From Firmicutes bacterium HGW-Firmicutes-9 (lineage in GTDB: Bacteria; Bacillota; Clostridia; Christensenellales; CAG-138): 64,000 nt of DNA. The stretch covers positions 113,501 through 177,500 of the forward strand of contig PGZM01000006.1 in assembly GCA_002841395.1 (NCBI GenBank). The letters run 5' to 3'. The translations under genes were made by a program, and so were the position numbers. Every line of letters starts with the position of its first letter. The first letter of the stretch is position 1. Positions 16,270 to 24,992 of this stretch are shown piece by piece. The notes under the pieces are model-generated. The model was given only the letters and a program-made list of their open reading frames with translations. It ran no database searches and was not told the origin of the DNA.

Positions 16270-18731
16270 AAAAAGTTGTCATTATCGGCGGCGTAGCGGG
16301 TGGAGCCAGCTGCGCGGCAAGATTGCGCAGGCTCGACGAGACCGCGCAAATCGTACTCTTGGAACGTGGGGAATACATCTCCTACGCAAATTGCGGCCTG
16401 CCGTATCACGTCGGCGACGTGATCAAGGCGCGGCAGTCATTGCTTCTGCAAACGCCGGAAGCCATGAAGAAAAAGTTTGAAGTGGACGTCCGCGTGAAAA
16501 ACGAGGTCGTGTCCATCGACCGCGAGAAGAAGACGGTGCAGGTCAAGCGCGTCGACTCCGGCGAAACCTATACCGAAAGCTACGACGTGCTGGTGGTCTC
16601 CACCGGTTCCTCGCCGCTCCGTCCTCCGATCCCCGGCATCGACTCCTCCCGCGTGCAGACGCTCTGGACCGTGCCGGACACGGATCGCATCCGCGCACTC
16701 GTGCGCGAGCAGGGCGTGAAGAGCGCGGCTGTCATCGGCGGCGGTTTCATCGGCCTCGAGATGGCGGAAAACCTCAAGCACGCGGGCCTCACCGTCAGCC
16801 TCATCGAGGCGCTTGATCAGGTCATGTCGCCCATCGATTTTGAGATGGCGCAGCTGCTGCACGAATCCCTCGTACAAAACGGCGTCGAGCTGCACCTCAG
16901 CGACGCGGTGGAATCGTTCAACGACGTTGTCGGCGGCGTGGACATCAAGCTCAAGAGCGGCAAGGTCGTCAACGCCGAGCTCGTGATCCTCTCCATCGGC
17001 GTGCGTCCCAACGGTCAGCTCGCCAAGGATGCGGGTCTTGCGGTCAATCCGCGCGGCGGCATTCTGGTCAACGACCATATGATTACCTCCGATCCTTCGA
17101 TCTACGCCGTCGGCGACGTGATCGAGGTCGAGGACTTCATCAGCAAACAGCAGACGATGATCCCGCTGGCAGGCCCCGCAAACAAGCAGGGACGCATTGC
17201 CGCGGACAACATCGCGGGTCTCGACGCGGCCTATCACGGCACGCAGGGTTCTTCGATTGCCAAGGTGTTCGACCTCACGGTTGCGAGCACGGGCGAAAAC
17301 GAAAAATCGCTCGTCAAGCGCGGCCTCGTCAAGGGCAAGGACTTTGAGGCCATCATCATCACGCAGAACAATCACGCGAGCTATTATCCCGGCGCGGTTC
17401 CGATGACGCTAAAGCTGCTGTTCACCAAGGACGGCAAACAGATTCTCGGCGCGCAGATCGTGGGCAAGGACGGCGTGGATAAGCGCATCGACGCAATCGG
17501 CGTGGCGACGCGCTTGGGTGCCACCGTAAACGACCTCAAGGAGCTGGAGTTTGCCTATGCGCCGCCGTACTCTTCCGCGAAAGACCCGGTCAACATGCTG
17601 GGTTTCGTCGCAGAAAACGTGCTGGGCGGGCTGATGAAGATCGCTCCCTGGGACATCGCGGAGACGGACAAAGACGTCGTGCTGCTGGATGTGCGCGAGG
17701 ATGCGGAACTGCTTGCGTTCTCGCTTCCGAATGCGGTGCACATTCCGCTGGGACAGCTCAGAAAACGCATCGGCGAACTCGACGCGAGCAAGCATGTCGT
17801 CGTCTTCTGCGCCATCGGCGTTCGCGCCTACAACGGCGCGCGTATCCTCAACCAGCACGGTTTCAACAACGTCTCGGTCTATCCGGGCGGCGCACGGTTC
17901 TATCAGTCTACGCATTATAAGGAGGTCAACCCCATGCCCTACACCAAGAACGAGCCAGTTCATGACAGCGGACAAGCGGAGACCGCCAATATCCCCGTTG
18001 CGGCGATGCGTATCGATTGCAGTGGCATGCAGTGCCCGGGACCGATCATGAAAGTCTTTGAAACCATGAAGGAGATGAAGGACGGGCAGGTCATGGAGGT
18101 TGCTGCGAGCGACCCCGGCTTTGCGCGGGATATCGTCGCCTGGACACGGAGAACCGGAAACACGCTTCTGAGTAACGAACGCCACGGTAACGACTATGTG
18201 GCTCTGATCAAAAAGGGCACGGGCGCGGTTGTGACCCAGCAGATTCCGCAGAGCATGGCGGGCGACGGCAAGACGATCATCGTCTTTTCCGGCGATCTGG
18301 ACAAAGTGCTCGCGAGCTTCATCATCGCAAACGGCGCGGCTGCCATGGGCAGACCCGTCACGATGTTCTTCACCTTCTGGGGCTTGAACGTGCTGCGTAA
18401 AGCCAGCAGGATGAAGGTCGAAAAGAACTTCATCGAGTCGATGTTCGGCGGCATGATGCCGCGGGGTGCCGGCAAGCTCAAGCTCAGCAAGATGAATATG
18501 GGCGGCATGGGCACGGCCATGATGAAGATGGTCATGAAGAAGAAGAATGTCGATTCTCTCGAAACCCTGATCCAGAAAGCCATGAAGGCCGGCGTAAAGA
18601 TCGTCGCCTGCACGATGAGCATGGATATCATGGGCATTCAGGAGAAAGAGCTGATCGAGGGCGTGGAGCTCGGCGGCGTCGGCGCCTACTTAGGCGACGC
18701 GGAAGAGAGCAACGTCAACCTCTTTATCTAA
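16266..18731 (+). CDS. CoA-disulfide reductase-like flavoprotein fused to rhodanese, TusA and DsrE domains
   Basis: An 821-residue protein in four parts. Residues 1-450 are a pyridine-nucleotide-disulfide oxidoreductase with GGVAGGASCA for FAD, redox Cys43 in YANCGLPYHVG and GGGFIGLEMAE for NAD(P)H. Residues about 455-560 are a rhodanese with the likely active Cys515 in FCAIGVRAYN. Residues about 580-655 are TusA-like with Cys590 in CPGP. Residues about 669-821 are DsrE/DsrF-like. Together they could reduce CoA persulfide or polysulfide and pass sulfur along. The start at 16266 overlaps the small membrane gene by 4 bp; an in-frame extension upstream belongs to that gene in another frame. A terminator follows. 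Confidence 0.93.
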   Translation: MKKVVIIGGVAGGASCAARLRRLDETAQIVLLERGEYISYANCGLPYHVGDVIKARQSLLLQTPEAMKKKFEVDVRVKNEVVSIDREKKTVQVKRVDSGETYTESYDVLVVSTGSSPLRPPIPGIDSSRVQTLWTVPDTDRIRALVREQGVKSAAVIGGGFIGLEMAENLKHAGLTVSLIEALDQVMSPIDFEMAQLLHESLVQNGVELHLSDAVESFNDVVGGVDIKLKSGKVVNAELVILSIGVRPNGQLAKDAGLAVNPRGGILVNDHMITSDPSIYAVGDVIEVEDFISKQQTMIPLAGPANKQGRIAADNIAGLDAAYHGTQGSSIAKVFDLTVASTGENEKSLVKRGLVKGKDFEAIIITQNNHASYYPGAVPMTLKLLFTKDGKQILGAQIVGKDGVDKRIDAIGVATRLGATVNDLKELEFAYAPPYSSAKDPVNMLGFVAENVLGGLMKIAPWDIAETDKDVVLLDVREDAELLAFSLPNAVHIPLGQLRKRIGELDASKHVVVFCAIGVRAYNGARILNQHGFNNVSVYPGGARFYQSTHYKEVNPMPYTKNEPVHDSGQAETANIPVAAMRIDCSGMQCPGPIMKVFETMKEMKDGQVMEVAASDPGFARDIVAWTRRTGNTLLSNERHGNDYVALIKKGTGAVVTQQIPQSMAGDGKTIIVFSGDLDKVLASFIIANGAAAMGRPVTMFFTFWGLNVLRKASRMKVEKNFIESMFGGMMPRGAGKLKLSKMNMGGMGTAMMKMVMKKKNVDSLETLIQKAMKAGVKIVACTMSMDIMGIQEKELIEGVELGGVGAYLGDAEESNVNLFI

Positions 18732-18747
18732 TCGATTCTGAACATAA

Positions 18748-18780
18748 GGCGCGCTGTGGAAACACGGCGCGTCTTTTTTT
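18748..18780 (+). terminator. Terminator of the CoA-disulfide reductase operon
   Basis: An 11-bp stem with two G-T pairs, ggcgcgctgtg and cacggcgcgtc, loop of four bases, followed by seven T. Confidence 0.85.
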
Positions 18781-18801
18781 ATGCGATCAATCGATGAGAA
18801 A

Positions 18802-18830
18802 TTGAGTTTTTGGTACATTTTGTCTATAAT
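18802..18830 (+). promoter_or_regulatory. Predicted sigma-A promoter of gene 18897
   Basis: TTGAGT, a 17-bp spacer and a perfect TATAAT (18825-18830), 66 bp before the start codon. Confidence 0.7.
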
Positions 18831-18896
18831 CTAATTATTAGGACACATCCGATTGAATTGAACGATAACAAGTAAATCATACAGGAGGAGAGCCGT

Positions 18897-19325
18897 ATGA
18901 AACAGGAATTGATGCAGGATATCATGTCCCAACTTTCCGCGCTGGGGCTGCCCGTTGAACAATCGGACAAGACCGATTTGATGATCGACGCGGAGCTGCT
19001 GGATGCGACGCTTGTGAGCGGAAAGAAGAAACTCAAGTATGAGGCGATGATCTTGCTCGACGAAGGCGACAAGACCGTCAAAATGTATGAAAAAACGACG
19101 GAGATCAACATCGGCGTTTCGTTCGGCATGAGCGGGGAGAGCTCGTTTCAGAGCGGGAGCACGCTGATGCGCAAGGTGAAGTTTGTGCAGATCGACGCCA
19201 CCGGCAAGGTGATGGAGTTCAACTTCGACCTCGGCGCAATCAGCAAAACCGTCAAGGCGGCGGCCGCGGCACAGGGCTGGCGCTTTAAGACGGTGATTAT
19301 GAAAAAGAATGCCATGTACCGATAA
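18897..19325 (+). CDS. Hypothetical protein, 142 residues
   Basis: I do not recognise this family. The product is soluble, with no signal peptide or membrane segment. It is mixed alpha/beta with charged strands (KKLKYEAMILLDEGDKTVKMYEKTTEINIGVSFGM cut into strand-like pieces by turns), a serine/glycine-rich loop GMSGESSFQSGSTLMRKVKF and a C-terminal helix KTVKAAAAAQGWRFKTVI. No cysteines are present. AGGAGGAG precedes the ATG and a good promoter lies upstream, so it is expressed as a single gene. The codon use is like the neighbours. Confidence 0.75.
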   Translation: MKQELMQDIMSQLSALGLPVEQSDKTDLMIDAELLDATLVSGKKKLKYEAMILLDEGDKTVKMYEKTTEINIGVSFGMSGESSFQSGSTLMRKVKFVQIDATGKVMEFNFDLGAISKTVKAAAAAQGWRFKTVIMKKNAMYR

Positions 19326-19666
19326 GCTTCTTAATGAAGCGAATAAAATAGAAAACGCGATGTTCCGCTAATTTTTGCCGAAAACGCATAGTTTTTTACC
19401 AAAACCGCTTGCATCTGCAATCCGGAATTATTACAATGTAACGGCTGGAGAAATTCACGCGCTTGCGTGATCCAAGCGGAGCGTAACGATGAACCGCCTA
19501 TCGGAAGGAAACTTCTGCAGGCGGTTTTGCGTTTTGGAGATTCGGCTGTCAGTTATGACGGAAATACCGAGAAGAAGCGCTTTGTGCCAAGCGCACAATC
19601 CATGCTATTCAACGACAACGCGGTATGATATAATTCCATCAATTCAATGATACGGAGGATACACGC
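19326..19666 (+). other. Non-coding region with structured hairpins before the PH-domain gene
   Basis: The region holds a short perfect hairpin, tcacgc-gctt-gcgtga (about 19455-19470), and a stronger one with arms aaccgcct (19492-19499) and aggcggtt (19519-19526) followed by ttgcg. The second may terminate the gene at 18897-19325, although it lies 167 bp past the stop. A TATAAT at 19629-19634 is the likely -10 of the next gene. I could not match the folded part to a known riboswitch. Confidence 0.4.
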
Positions 19667-20056
19667 ATGGCAGACGTCGTTTGGAAGGATCGCAAACGCA
19701 TCATCTTCGGCTTGCCGTGGACGTTTACGCGATATTCAATGACGCAGGACAAGCTCATCATCGACACGGGCTTCATCAGCCGCAAAGAGGATGAAATCCG
19801 CCTGTACCGCATTCTGGATATCACGTTGGAGCGTCCCCTGAGCCAGCGCATTTGGGGCCTTGGCACCATCCGCCTCAATACGGCGGACAAAACCTCGCCG
19901 GAGGTTTCCATCAAACGCATCAAGCACGCAAAGGCTGTGAAAGAGATGCTTTCGGACATGGTCGAAAAAGAGCGCGACGAAAAGCGGATTACCGCGCGCG
20001 AGTTCATGGGCTATGACGACTTGAACGACATGGACGATGTGGAGCACGGAGTCTAA
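19667..20056 (+). CDS. Bacterial PH-domain (YdbT-like) protein
   Basis: A 129-residue protein with one bacterial pleckstrin-homology domain: WTFTRYSMTQDKLIIDTGFISRKEDEIRLYRILDITLERPLSQRIWGLGTIRLNT. The YxxT..RL.i..G...r..eei.l.rI.di....sl.qRl.g.Gti.l strand pattern is diagnostic. Unlike YdbS/YdbT there are no membrane helices, so it is a soluble one-domain form. The C-terminus is a short acidic tail (YDDLNDMDDVEHGV). Function unknown. GGAGG precedes the ATG and a strong terminator follows. Confidence 0.85.
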   Translation: MADVVWKDRKRIIFGLPWTFTRYSMTQDKLIIDTGFISRKEDEIRLYRILDITLERPLSQRIWGLGTIRLNTADKTSPEVSIKRIKHAKAVKEMLSDMVEKERDEKRITAREFMGYDDLNDMDDVEHGV

Positions 20057-20073
20057 ACCAAAACAGATCGACA

Positions 20074-20114
20074 AAACGGGCAAACGCAAAAAACGCGTTT
20101 ACCCGTTTCTTTTT
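20074..20114 (+). terminator. Terminator of the PH-domain gene
   Basis: A 14-bp stem with one mismatch, aaacgggcaaacgc and gcgtttacccgttt, with loop aaaaaac, followed by ctttttg. Confidence 0.88.
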
Positions 20115-20173
20115 GTAATCCGGTTGTTTTTAAACACTGTGTTGAAATACAAACACTTTTCTTTCCAAATCGA

Positions 20174-20201
20174 TTGAATCGGGCTTTGAACCTGTTATAA
20201 T
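20174..20201 (+). promoter_or_regulatory. Predicted promoter of the DUF5058/M20 peptidase operon
   Basis: TTGAAT, a 16-bp spacer and TATAAT (20196-20201). The 108-bp leader that follows contains a small hairpin (gatgc-aac-gcatc) near 20255. Confidence 0.6.
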
Positions 20202-20309
20202 ATACAAAACATCGTATACAAATACAACGTTTGAACCAGCAGAGATATTTTCATGCGGATGCAACGCATCTGTGTTCTTTGGTTTTCAAAATAAGAAGGG
20301 AGAACTGGG

Positions 20310-21044
20310 ATGGAATTTAACTCGAACAGCGCATTCTTGTACATCATTGTCGGCATCGTGATTGCGTTTGTACTGCTGCAATCCGTCGTGTTTTTTGTGA
20401 AGGCATGGCGGCGCGGCAAGGAACTCGGCATGGACATGAAGGCGCTCAAAAAGACGGTTGGCACGTCCGCTGTCTTTACGATTGCGCCCGCGTTTGCGAT
20501 TTTGCTCGGCGTCATCGCGCTGAGCAACGCACTCGGCTTTCCGCTTCCGTGGCTGCGGCTGACGGTCATCGGCTCGCTGACCTATGAGGCGACGGCGGCT
20601 GCCGCCGCAGCAAACGCGGTCGGCTCTTCGCTGGCGGAGCGGATCACAGACCCCACGATCTTCTCAACCATCGCGTGGGTGATGGCCATCGGCATCATTC
20701 CCGGTCTTGTGCTGGTTCCCGCGCTTGGAAAGAAAATCGAAAAAGGCATCAGCAATCTGGAGAGCAAAGACTCCAAATGGGGCAAAATATTCCTCTCCGG
20801 CTTGTTCATGGGCATGATTTCGGCGTTCCTCGGCCTCGTGTTTGCCAAGGTGCATATCGGGCTGGTGGGTTGGATTCCGGTGTTCGTGATGTTCGCCAGC
20901 GCGCTGCTGATGTTGATCTGCGGGCTTGTGCGCAAGCTGTTCAACGCAAAATGGATCGAGGATTACGCCTTGCCCATCAGTCTCTTAGGCGGCATGGCGC
21001 TTTCGATTCCGATCACCAATCTTGTCATGAGCCTGGTCGGATAA
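20310..21044 (+). CDS. DUF5058-family integral membrane protein
   Basis: A 244-residue protein with six or so transmembrane helices, starting with FLYIIVGIVIAFVLLQSVVFF. It has the pattern AWRRGKELGMDMKALKKTV in the first cytoplasmic loop and a small-residue stretch EATAAAAAANAVGSSLAERI. The overall layout is that of DUF5058 proteins, which are regularly next to a second membrane protein and a peptidase. A transport role is inferred from that setting. GGGAGA precedes the ATG. The partner gene follows after 15 bp. Confidence 0.8.
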   Translation: MEFNSNSAFLYIIVGIVIAFVLLQSVVFFVKAWRRGKELGMDMKALKKTVGTSAVFTIAPAFAILLGVIALSNALGFPLPWLRLTVIGSLTYEATAAAAAANAVGSSLAERITDPTIFSTIAWVMAIGIIPGLVLVPALGKKIEKGISNLESKDSKWGKIFLSGLFMGMISAFLGLVFAKVHIGLVGWIPVFVMFASALLMLICGLVRKLFNAKWIEDYALPISLLGGMALSIPITNLVMSLVG

Positions 21045-21059
21045 GGAGGGAGGACGCAT

Positions 21060-21722
21060 ATGAAAAAAGAAATGAGCTATCGCGACAGCATACATAAGAT
21101 GGGCCGCGTCTGGATTCTCAGCGCGCTTGCGATGCTGCTGGCGGTTCCCGCAGCAATCTGCATCTATTACCAAGCCTGGCCTCCGATGAGCGGCATTCTC
21201 AAGGGACTCTTGAGCATCGTGCCGATCTTCTGGACGGTCGGCGTCATCGAAGTGTTTACCTATGTGCCCATGCTTGGAACGGGCGGCTCCTACCTCGGGT
21301 TTGTGACGGGCAACCTCGCAAACCTCAAGGTTCCCTGCGCGCTGAATTCGATGGATCGCGCGGGCGTGCAGGCAGGCACCGAAGAGGGTGAAGTCGTCTC
21401 GACCATCGCAATTGCGACGAGTTCCATCGTCACCACCGTGATCATCGCGGCCGGCGTGCTTCTGCTTTCTCAAATCGCGCCCGTGTTGGAAAGCCCTGTG
21501 CTCCAGCCCGCGTTTGAAAACATCCTGCCCGCGCTGTTCGGCGCGCTTGGCGTCGTGTTCATCTCCAAGGACTGGAAGATCGCAATTGCGCCGCTCGTGG
21601 TGATGATTGCGCTGTTCCTGCTTGTGCCGTCGCTGGCGAGCGCGGTGGGCATTCTCGTGCCCGTCGGCGCGCTGATCTCCATCGGCGTTGCGAGAATTCT
21701 GTATAAAAAGAATCTGCTGTAA
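21060..21722 (+). CDS. Integral membrane protein, partner of the DUF5058 protein
   Basis: A 220-residue protein with about six transmembrane helices. Recognisable segments are VGVIEVFTYVPMLGTGGSYLGFVTGNLANLKVPCALN, with a glycine-rich loop, EGEVVSTIAIATSSIVTTVII and a last helix ASAVGILVPVGALISIGVARIL. The two membrane proteins of this operon are of similar size and probably form one complex. The substrate is unknown; the peptidase gene downstream suggests a peptide or N-acyl amino acid. AAGGAGG precedes the ATG. Confidence 0.7.
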   Translation: MKKEMSYRDSIHKMGRVWILSALAMLLAVPAAICIYYQAWPPMSGILKGLLSIVPIFWTVGVIEVFTYVPMLGTGGSYLGFVTGNLANLKVPCALNSMDRAGVQAGTEEGEVVSTIAIATSSIVTTVIIAAGVLLLSQIAPVLESPVLQPAFENILPALFGALGVVFISKDWKIAIAPLVVMIALFLLVPSLASAVGILVPVGALISIGVARILYKKNLL

Positions 21723-21799
21723 AGACAGGTTCGCCGGATAACAATCGACATCATACGAGTTCCTCTTCCGGGTCGGAAGAGAGGAGGAGAAAAGAAACC

Positions 21800-23239
21800 A
21801 TGTTGTATTTCTGGTTGACGCTGGTCGTGCTGGTCGTTGTGTTTCTCGCGGTCATCATCATCCGCGCGCTGCGCTTCGCACCCAAAGCGATCGCGTCCGT
21901 GGAGCCCACCGAAGTCTCGGTCGACGAACAGGCGGCAATTGCGCACTTTGTGGAGATGATCCGTTGCAAAACGATCTCCTATTATGAGGACGATCGCATC
22001 GATAAGGCGGAGTTCCAAAAATTCCGCGCGCTGCTTAAAAAACTCTACCCCACTGTTGCGGAGAAGTGCACCTATGAAGAGATCGGTCCCAGCGGCGTAC
22101 TGTTCCACCTCAAGGGCAAGAGCAGCGAGAAACCCTCCGTTTTCATGTCGCACTACGATGTCGTGCCCGTCAATGAGGAGCAGTGGGCAAAGCCTGCGTT
22201 CGACGGCCTTATCGAGAACGACATCCTATACGGTCGCGGTACGCTGGACACAAAGGGCACGCTTCTCGGCGTGATGGAAGCCGCGGAACAGCTGCTCCGT
22301 GGCGGGTTTGTGCCGGAGAACGACATGTATTTCGCCTTCGCGGGCGATGAAGAGGTCGCCGGAAAATCGCAGCCCGTGATCGTCGAGACCATGCGTACGC
22401 GCGGCATCGTGCCCGCGCTGGTGCTGGATGAGGGCGGCGCGGTCGTCGAGGGAATCTTTCCCGGCGTCAAGCAGCCGTGCGCGCTGATCGGCATCGCGGA
22501 AAAGGGACTCATGGACGCGCAGTTCGTGATCGAAGGCGCGGGCGGACACGCTTCTGCGCCGCCGCCGCATACGGGCATCGGCAGACTTGCCGCCGCCGTG
22601 ACGCGCATCGAAGGCAAACCGTTCCCGGTGAAGCTGACAAAGCCTGTTGCCGAGATGTTTGATACGCTCGGTCGCCGCTCGTCGTTTGTCTATAAGCTGA
22701 TCTTTGCAAACCTCTGGTGCTTCCTGCCCGTGTTGGACGCGATGTGCAAAAAATCCGGTGGCGAGCTCAACGCCATGATGCGCACCACCTGCGCGTTTAC
22801 GATGGCGGAGGGCAGCAAGGCCAGCAATGTTTTACCGCCGAAAGCGCGGATGGTCGCAAACCTGCGTATCATCAGCGGCGAAACATGCGAGAGCACGCTG
22901 TCCCGCTTGAAGGAGCTGGTCGCAGACGAGGGCATCACCGCGAGCATCATGCATGGCACCGATCCTTGTCGCATCTCCCGTACGGAAGGCTACGGCTGGG
23001 AGAAGCTCACCCACGCGATCGCCGAAACCTGGCCGAACGCGGAGATTTCGCCGTATCTGATGTTTGCCGCATCCGACTCGCGCCACTATAGCGCGATTTC
23101 GGAGAACGTCTACCGCTTCTCCACGATGGAACTCACCAAAGAGGAGCGCGCGGGCATCCACGGCCACGACGAGCACATCCCGCTCGAGAAGATCGTCAAG
23201 ACGGTGCAGTTCTATGTGCGCTTGATGAGAACCCTGTAA
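21800..23239 (+). CDS. Membrane-anchored M20-family metallopeptidase
   Basis: A 479-residue protein. Residues 1-28 (MLYFWLTLVVLVVVFLAVIII) form a single N-terminal helix with no cleavage site, so the enzyme is anchored. The catalytic part has the M20 metal motifs: SHYDVVPV (His and Asp), GRGTLDTKGT (bridging Asp), AGDEEVAGKSQ (Glu pair) and a late SDSRHYSAI. A dimerisation lid lies around GAGGHASAPPPHTGIGRLAAAV. It resembles PM20D1 and carboxypeptidase-S-like enzymes, which cleave or form N-acyl amino acids. GAGGAGG precedes the ATG. It is third in an operon with two membrane proteins and is followed by a terminator. Confidence 0.92.
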   Translation: MLYFWLTLVVLVVVFLAVIIIRALRFAPKAIASVEPTEVSVDEQAAIAHFVEMIRCKTISYYEDDRIDKAEFQKFRALLKKLYPTVAEKCTYEEIGPSGVLFHLKGKSSEKPSVFMSHYDVVPVNEEQWAKPAFDGLIENDILYGRGTLDTKGTLLGVMEAAEQLLRGGFVPENDMYFAFAGDEEVAGKSQPVIVETMRTRGIVPALVLDEGGAVVEGIFPGVKQPCALIGIAEKGLMDAQFVIEGAGGHASAPPPHTGIGRLAAAVTRIEGKPFPVKLTKPVAEMFDTLGRRSSFVYKLIFANLWCFLPVLDAMCKKSGGELNAMMRTTCAFTMAEGSKASNVLPPKARMVANLRIISGETCESTLSRLKELVADEGITASIMHGTDPCRISRTEGYGWEKLTHAIAETWPNAEISPYLMFAASDSRHYSAISENVYRFSTMELTKEERAGIHGHDEHIPLEKIVKTVQFYVRLMRTL

Positions 23240-23257
23240 TACAACGCTAGATACGCA

Positions 23258-23286
23258 AACGCCGCCCATCAGGGCGGCGTTTTTGC
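23258..23286 (+). terminator. Terminator of the M20 peptidase operon
   Basis: A perfect 10-bp stem, aacgccgccc and gggcggcgtt, loop of four bases, with a five-T tail. Confidence 0.88.
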
Positions 23287-23313
23287 GCGCGCTTGACTTG
23301 TAATTAGCTTTGC

Positions 23314-24084
23314 TTAAAGCTGCTTTTTACGGATCCCGACCACGCATAGCGCGGATTGCGTCGCCGAGAGCGCGAGGGAGACCCAGAGAGCGGGTAGAAT
23401 ATCGGAAGACGCCATATCCCCGGTCAACAAGCCAAGACCATCGCCCAGGTGAGACGGCAGGAAGCGCGTGAGCTGCGGCAGCATACCAAGCGCGAAGAAC
23501 AGCGCAAAGACCCCGCCCGTGAGCAGCAGCGCATACATGCCGGAATTCAGTGCGGACGCAAACGCAAGCTCCAGCGATAGCAGCCACACGCCCATCATAT
23601 AGGCGCAGACGGCAGCAAGCCAAATGCCAGCAGGCAGCGCGTTTTCCCAGAAATAAGCAGTATAGCCCAGCGTGACAAGGAACGTCAGCCAGTAGCAAAC
23701 CGTCCAGGTCAGCTGCACAGCAAGCAGTTTCGAGAGCGCGACTTTTCCACGCGAAACGCCCTTGGTGAGGAGATTGACCAGCGTACCGCTCTGGTATTCC
23801 TGCGCAAAGATGCTGGAGAACATCGCGAGAATCAGGATATACTCCATCATCAGGTTCTTGAAGTACTGCGTCCACGAGGTCAGCGCATCGACGGTGATCG
23901 CGCCGAATGTGATGCCCTGCTCCGCGAGGGACTCGCCCATCAGCGAGAGCATCCACGGCGTGAGCTTCGCCAGCGCGGGATTCAGGATGCCGAAGATGCC
24001 GAACACGATCAGCAGCACCATCGCCCGTTTCGTGCGGACGAGCTCCAGCAGCTCTTTTCTAAGCAATAATAGTAGTTGTCTCAT
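23314..24084 (-). CDS. ABC transporter permease (ABC-2 type)
   Basis: A 256-residue permease with six predicted helices, starting KELLELVRTKRAMVLLIVFGIFGI, the typical ABC-2 opening. A large extracellular loop carries the first part of the protein, and FAQEYQSGTLVNLLTKGVSRGKV is the conserved cytoplasmic coupling segment that contacts the ATPase. Its start codon overlaps the end of the ATPase gene by 4 bp (ATGA), so the two are translationally coupled. The substrate is unknown; the arrangement is that of BcrAB/NatAB-like exporters. Confidence 0.88.
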   Translation of the reverse strand: MRQLLLLLRKELLELVRTKRAMVLLIVFGIFGILNPALAKLTPWMLSLMGESLAEQGITFGAITVDALTSWTQYFKNLMMEYILILAMFSSIFAQEYQSGTLVNLLTKGVSRGKVALSKLLAVQLTWTVCYWLTFLVTLGYTAYFWENALPAGIWLAAVCAYMMGVWLLSLELAFASALNSGMYALLLTGGVFALFFALGMLPQLTRFLPSHLGDGLGLLTGDMASSDILPALWVSLALSATQSALCVVGIRKKQL

Positions 24085-24986
24085 TCGGCAGACGCCTCCA
24101 TAAACAGGGATTCCAGCGAGGGCTCGCGCTGCTCGATCTTCAACGGGCAGAGTTGCATGCCGCCGAGTTTCGTCATGGCGGCGATCATGTCCGCGCGTGT
24201 GCCCGTGGGATAGAGGAGCTTCGACGGCGTGTCCTGCTCTCCGCCCGGGTAGGCGGAAAGGAAGGTCACGGCCTCGCTCTCCTCCGCGAATTCCACAACA
24301 AAGCCGCTCTTTGCGTGCATGGCGCGGACTTCTTCCAGCCGCCCGCTGAGTGCTAGCCTGCCGCCGTGCAAGAGTCCAATCCTGTCGCAGACGCGCTCGA
24401 TATCCGGCAGGATGTGCGTGGAGAACAGCACCGTTGTCTCGCTCTTGATTGCGCGGAGGATGTCGATGATATCCTTGCGTCCGGCGGGGTCGAGTGCGGA
24501 GGTCGGTTCGTCGCAGATCAGCAGCTTGGGTCGGTGGATCAGCGCCTGTGCGATGCCAAGCCGCTGCTTCATGCCGCGCGAAAACCCACTGATGCGGCGG
24601 TTGGCGGAGGCGGAAAGCCCGACGAGCTCCAGCAGCTCATCCGCACGCTTGCGCAATGTGTCCGAAGAAACGCCCGCGAGCCCGCCGCAGAGCGCGAGAT
24701 ATTCCCGCGGGGTGAGATAGCCGTAGAATTCCGGCACGTCCGGCAGGTAACCGACAAAGCGGTTTGTGCGCGTCTGCCCGTAGCCGACCTTTTCGCCGCA
24801 GATGCGGATTTCGCCACCGTCCGCCGCGAGCAGACCCAGAATGATCTTCATCGTGGTGGTCTTGCCCGCGCCGTTTTCGCCGATGAAGCCGTAGATCGCT
24901 CCCTCCGGCACGCGCAGAGAGAGATCCTGCAGAACGGTTCTCTCTCCGAACCGCTTGTTGAGGTTTGTGATTTCCAACACGTCCAT
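24081..24986 (-). CDS. ABC transporter ATP-binding protein
   Basis: A 301-residue ATPase with Walker A GENGAGKTT (residues 37-45), the signature ISGFSRGMKQRLGIAQAL, Walker B LLICDEPTSALDP and the switch histidine in FSTHILPDIE. The C-terminal 80 residues (about 220-301) are an accessory domain of the BcrA/CcmA type. A GAGGA site lies inside the end of the small PLDc_N gene upstream, six bases away, so the three minus-strand genes form one operon. Confidence 0.95.
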   Translation of the reverse strand: MDVLEITNLNKRFGERTVLQDLSLRVPEGAIYGFIGENGAGKTTTMKIILGLLAADGGEIRICGEKVGYGQTRTNRFVGYLPDVPEFYGYLTPREYLALCGGLAGVSSDTLRKRADELLELVGLSASANRRISGFSRGMKQRLGIAQALIHRPKLLICDEPTSALDPAGRKDIIDILRAIKSETTVLFSTHILPDIERVCDRIGLLHGGRLALSGRLEEVRAMHAKSGFVVEFAEESEAVTFLSAYPGGEQDTPSKLLYPTGTRADMIAAMTKLGGMQLCPLKIEQREPSLESLFMEASAE

Positions 24987-24992
24987 AGTAGA

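Noticed and set aside
19430..19535. Riboswitch (manganese, THF, guanidine or fluoride type)
   Set aside because: None of the diagnostic core sequences is present, so no class was assigned.
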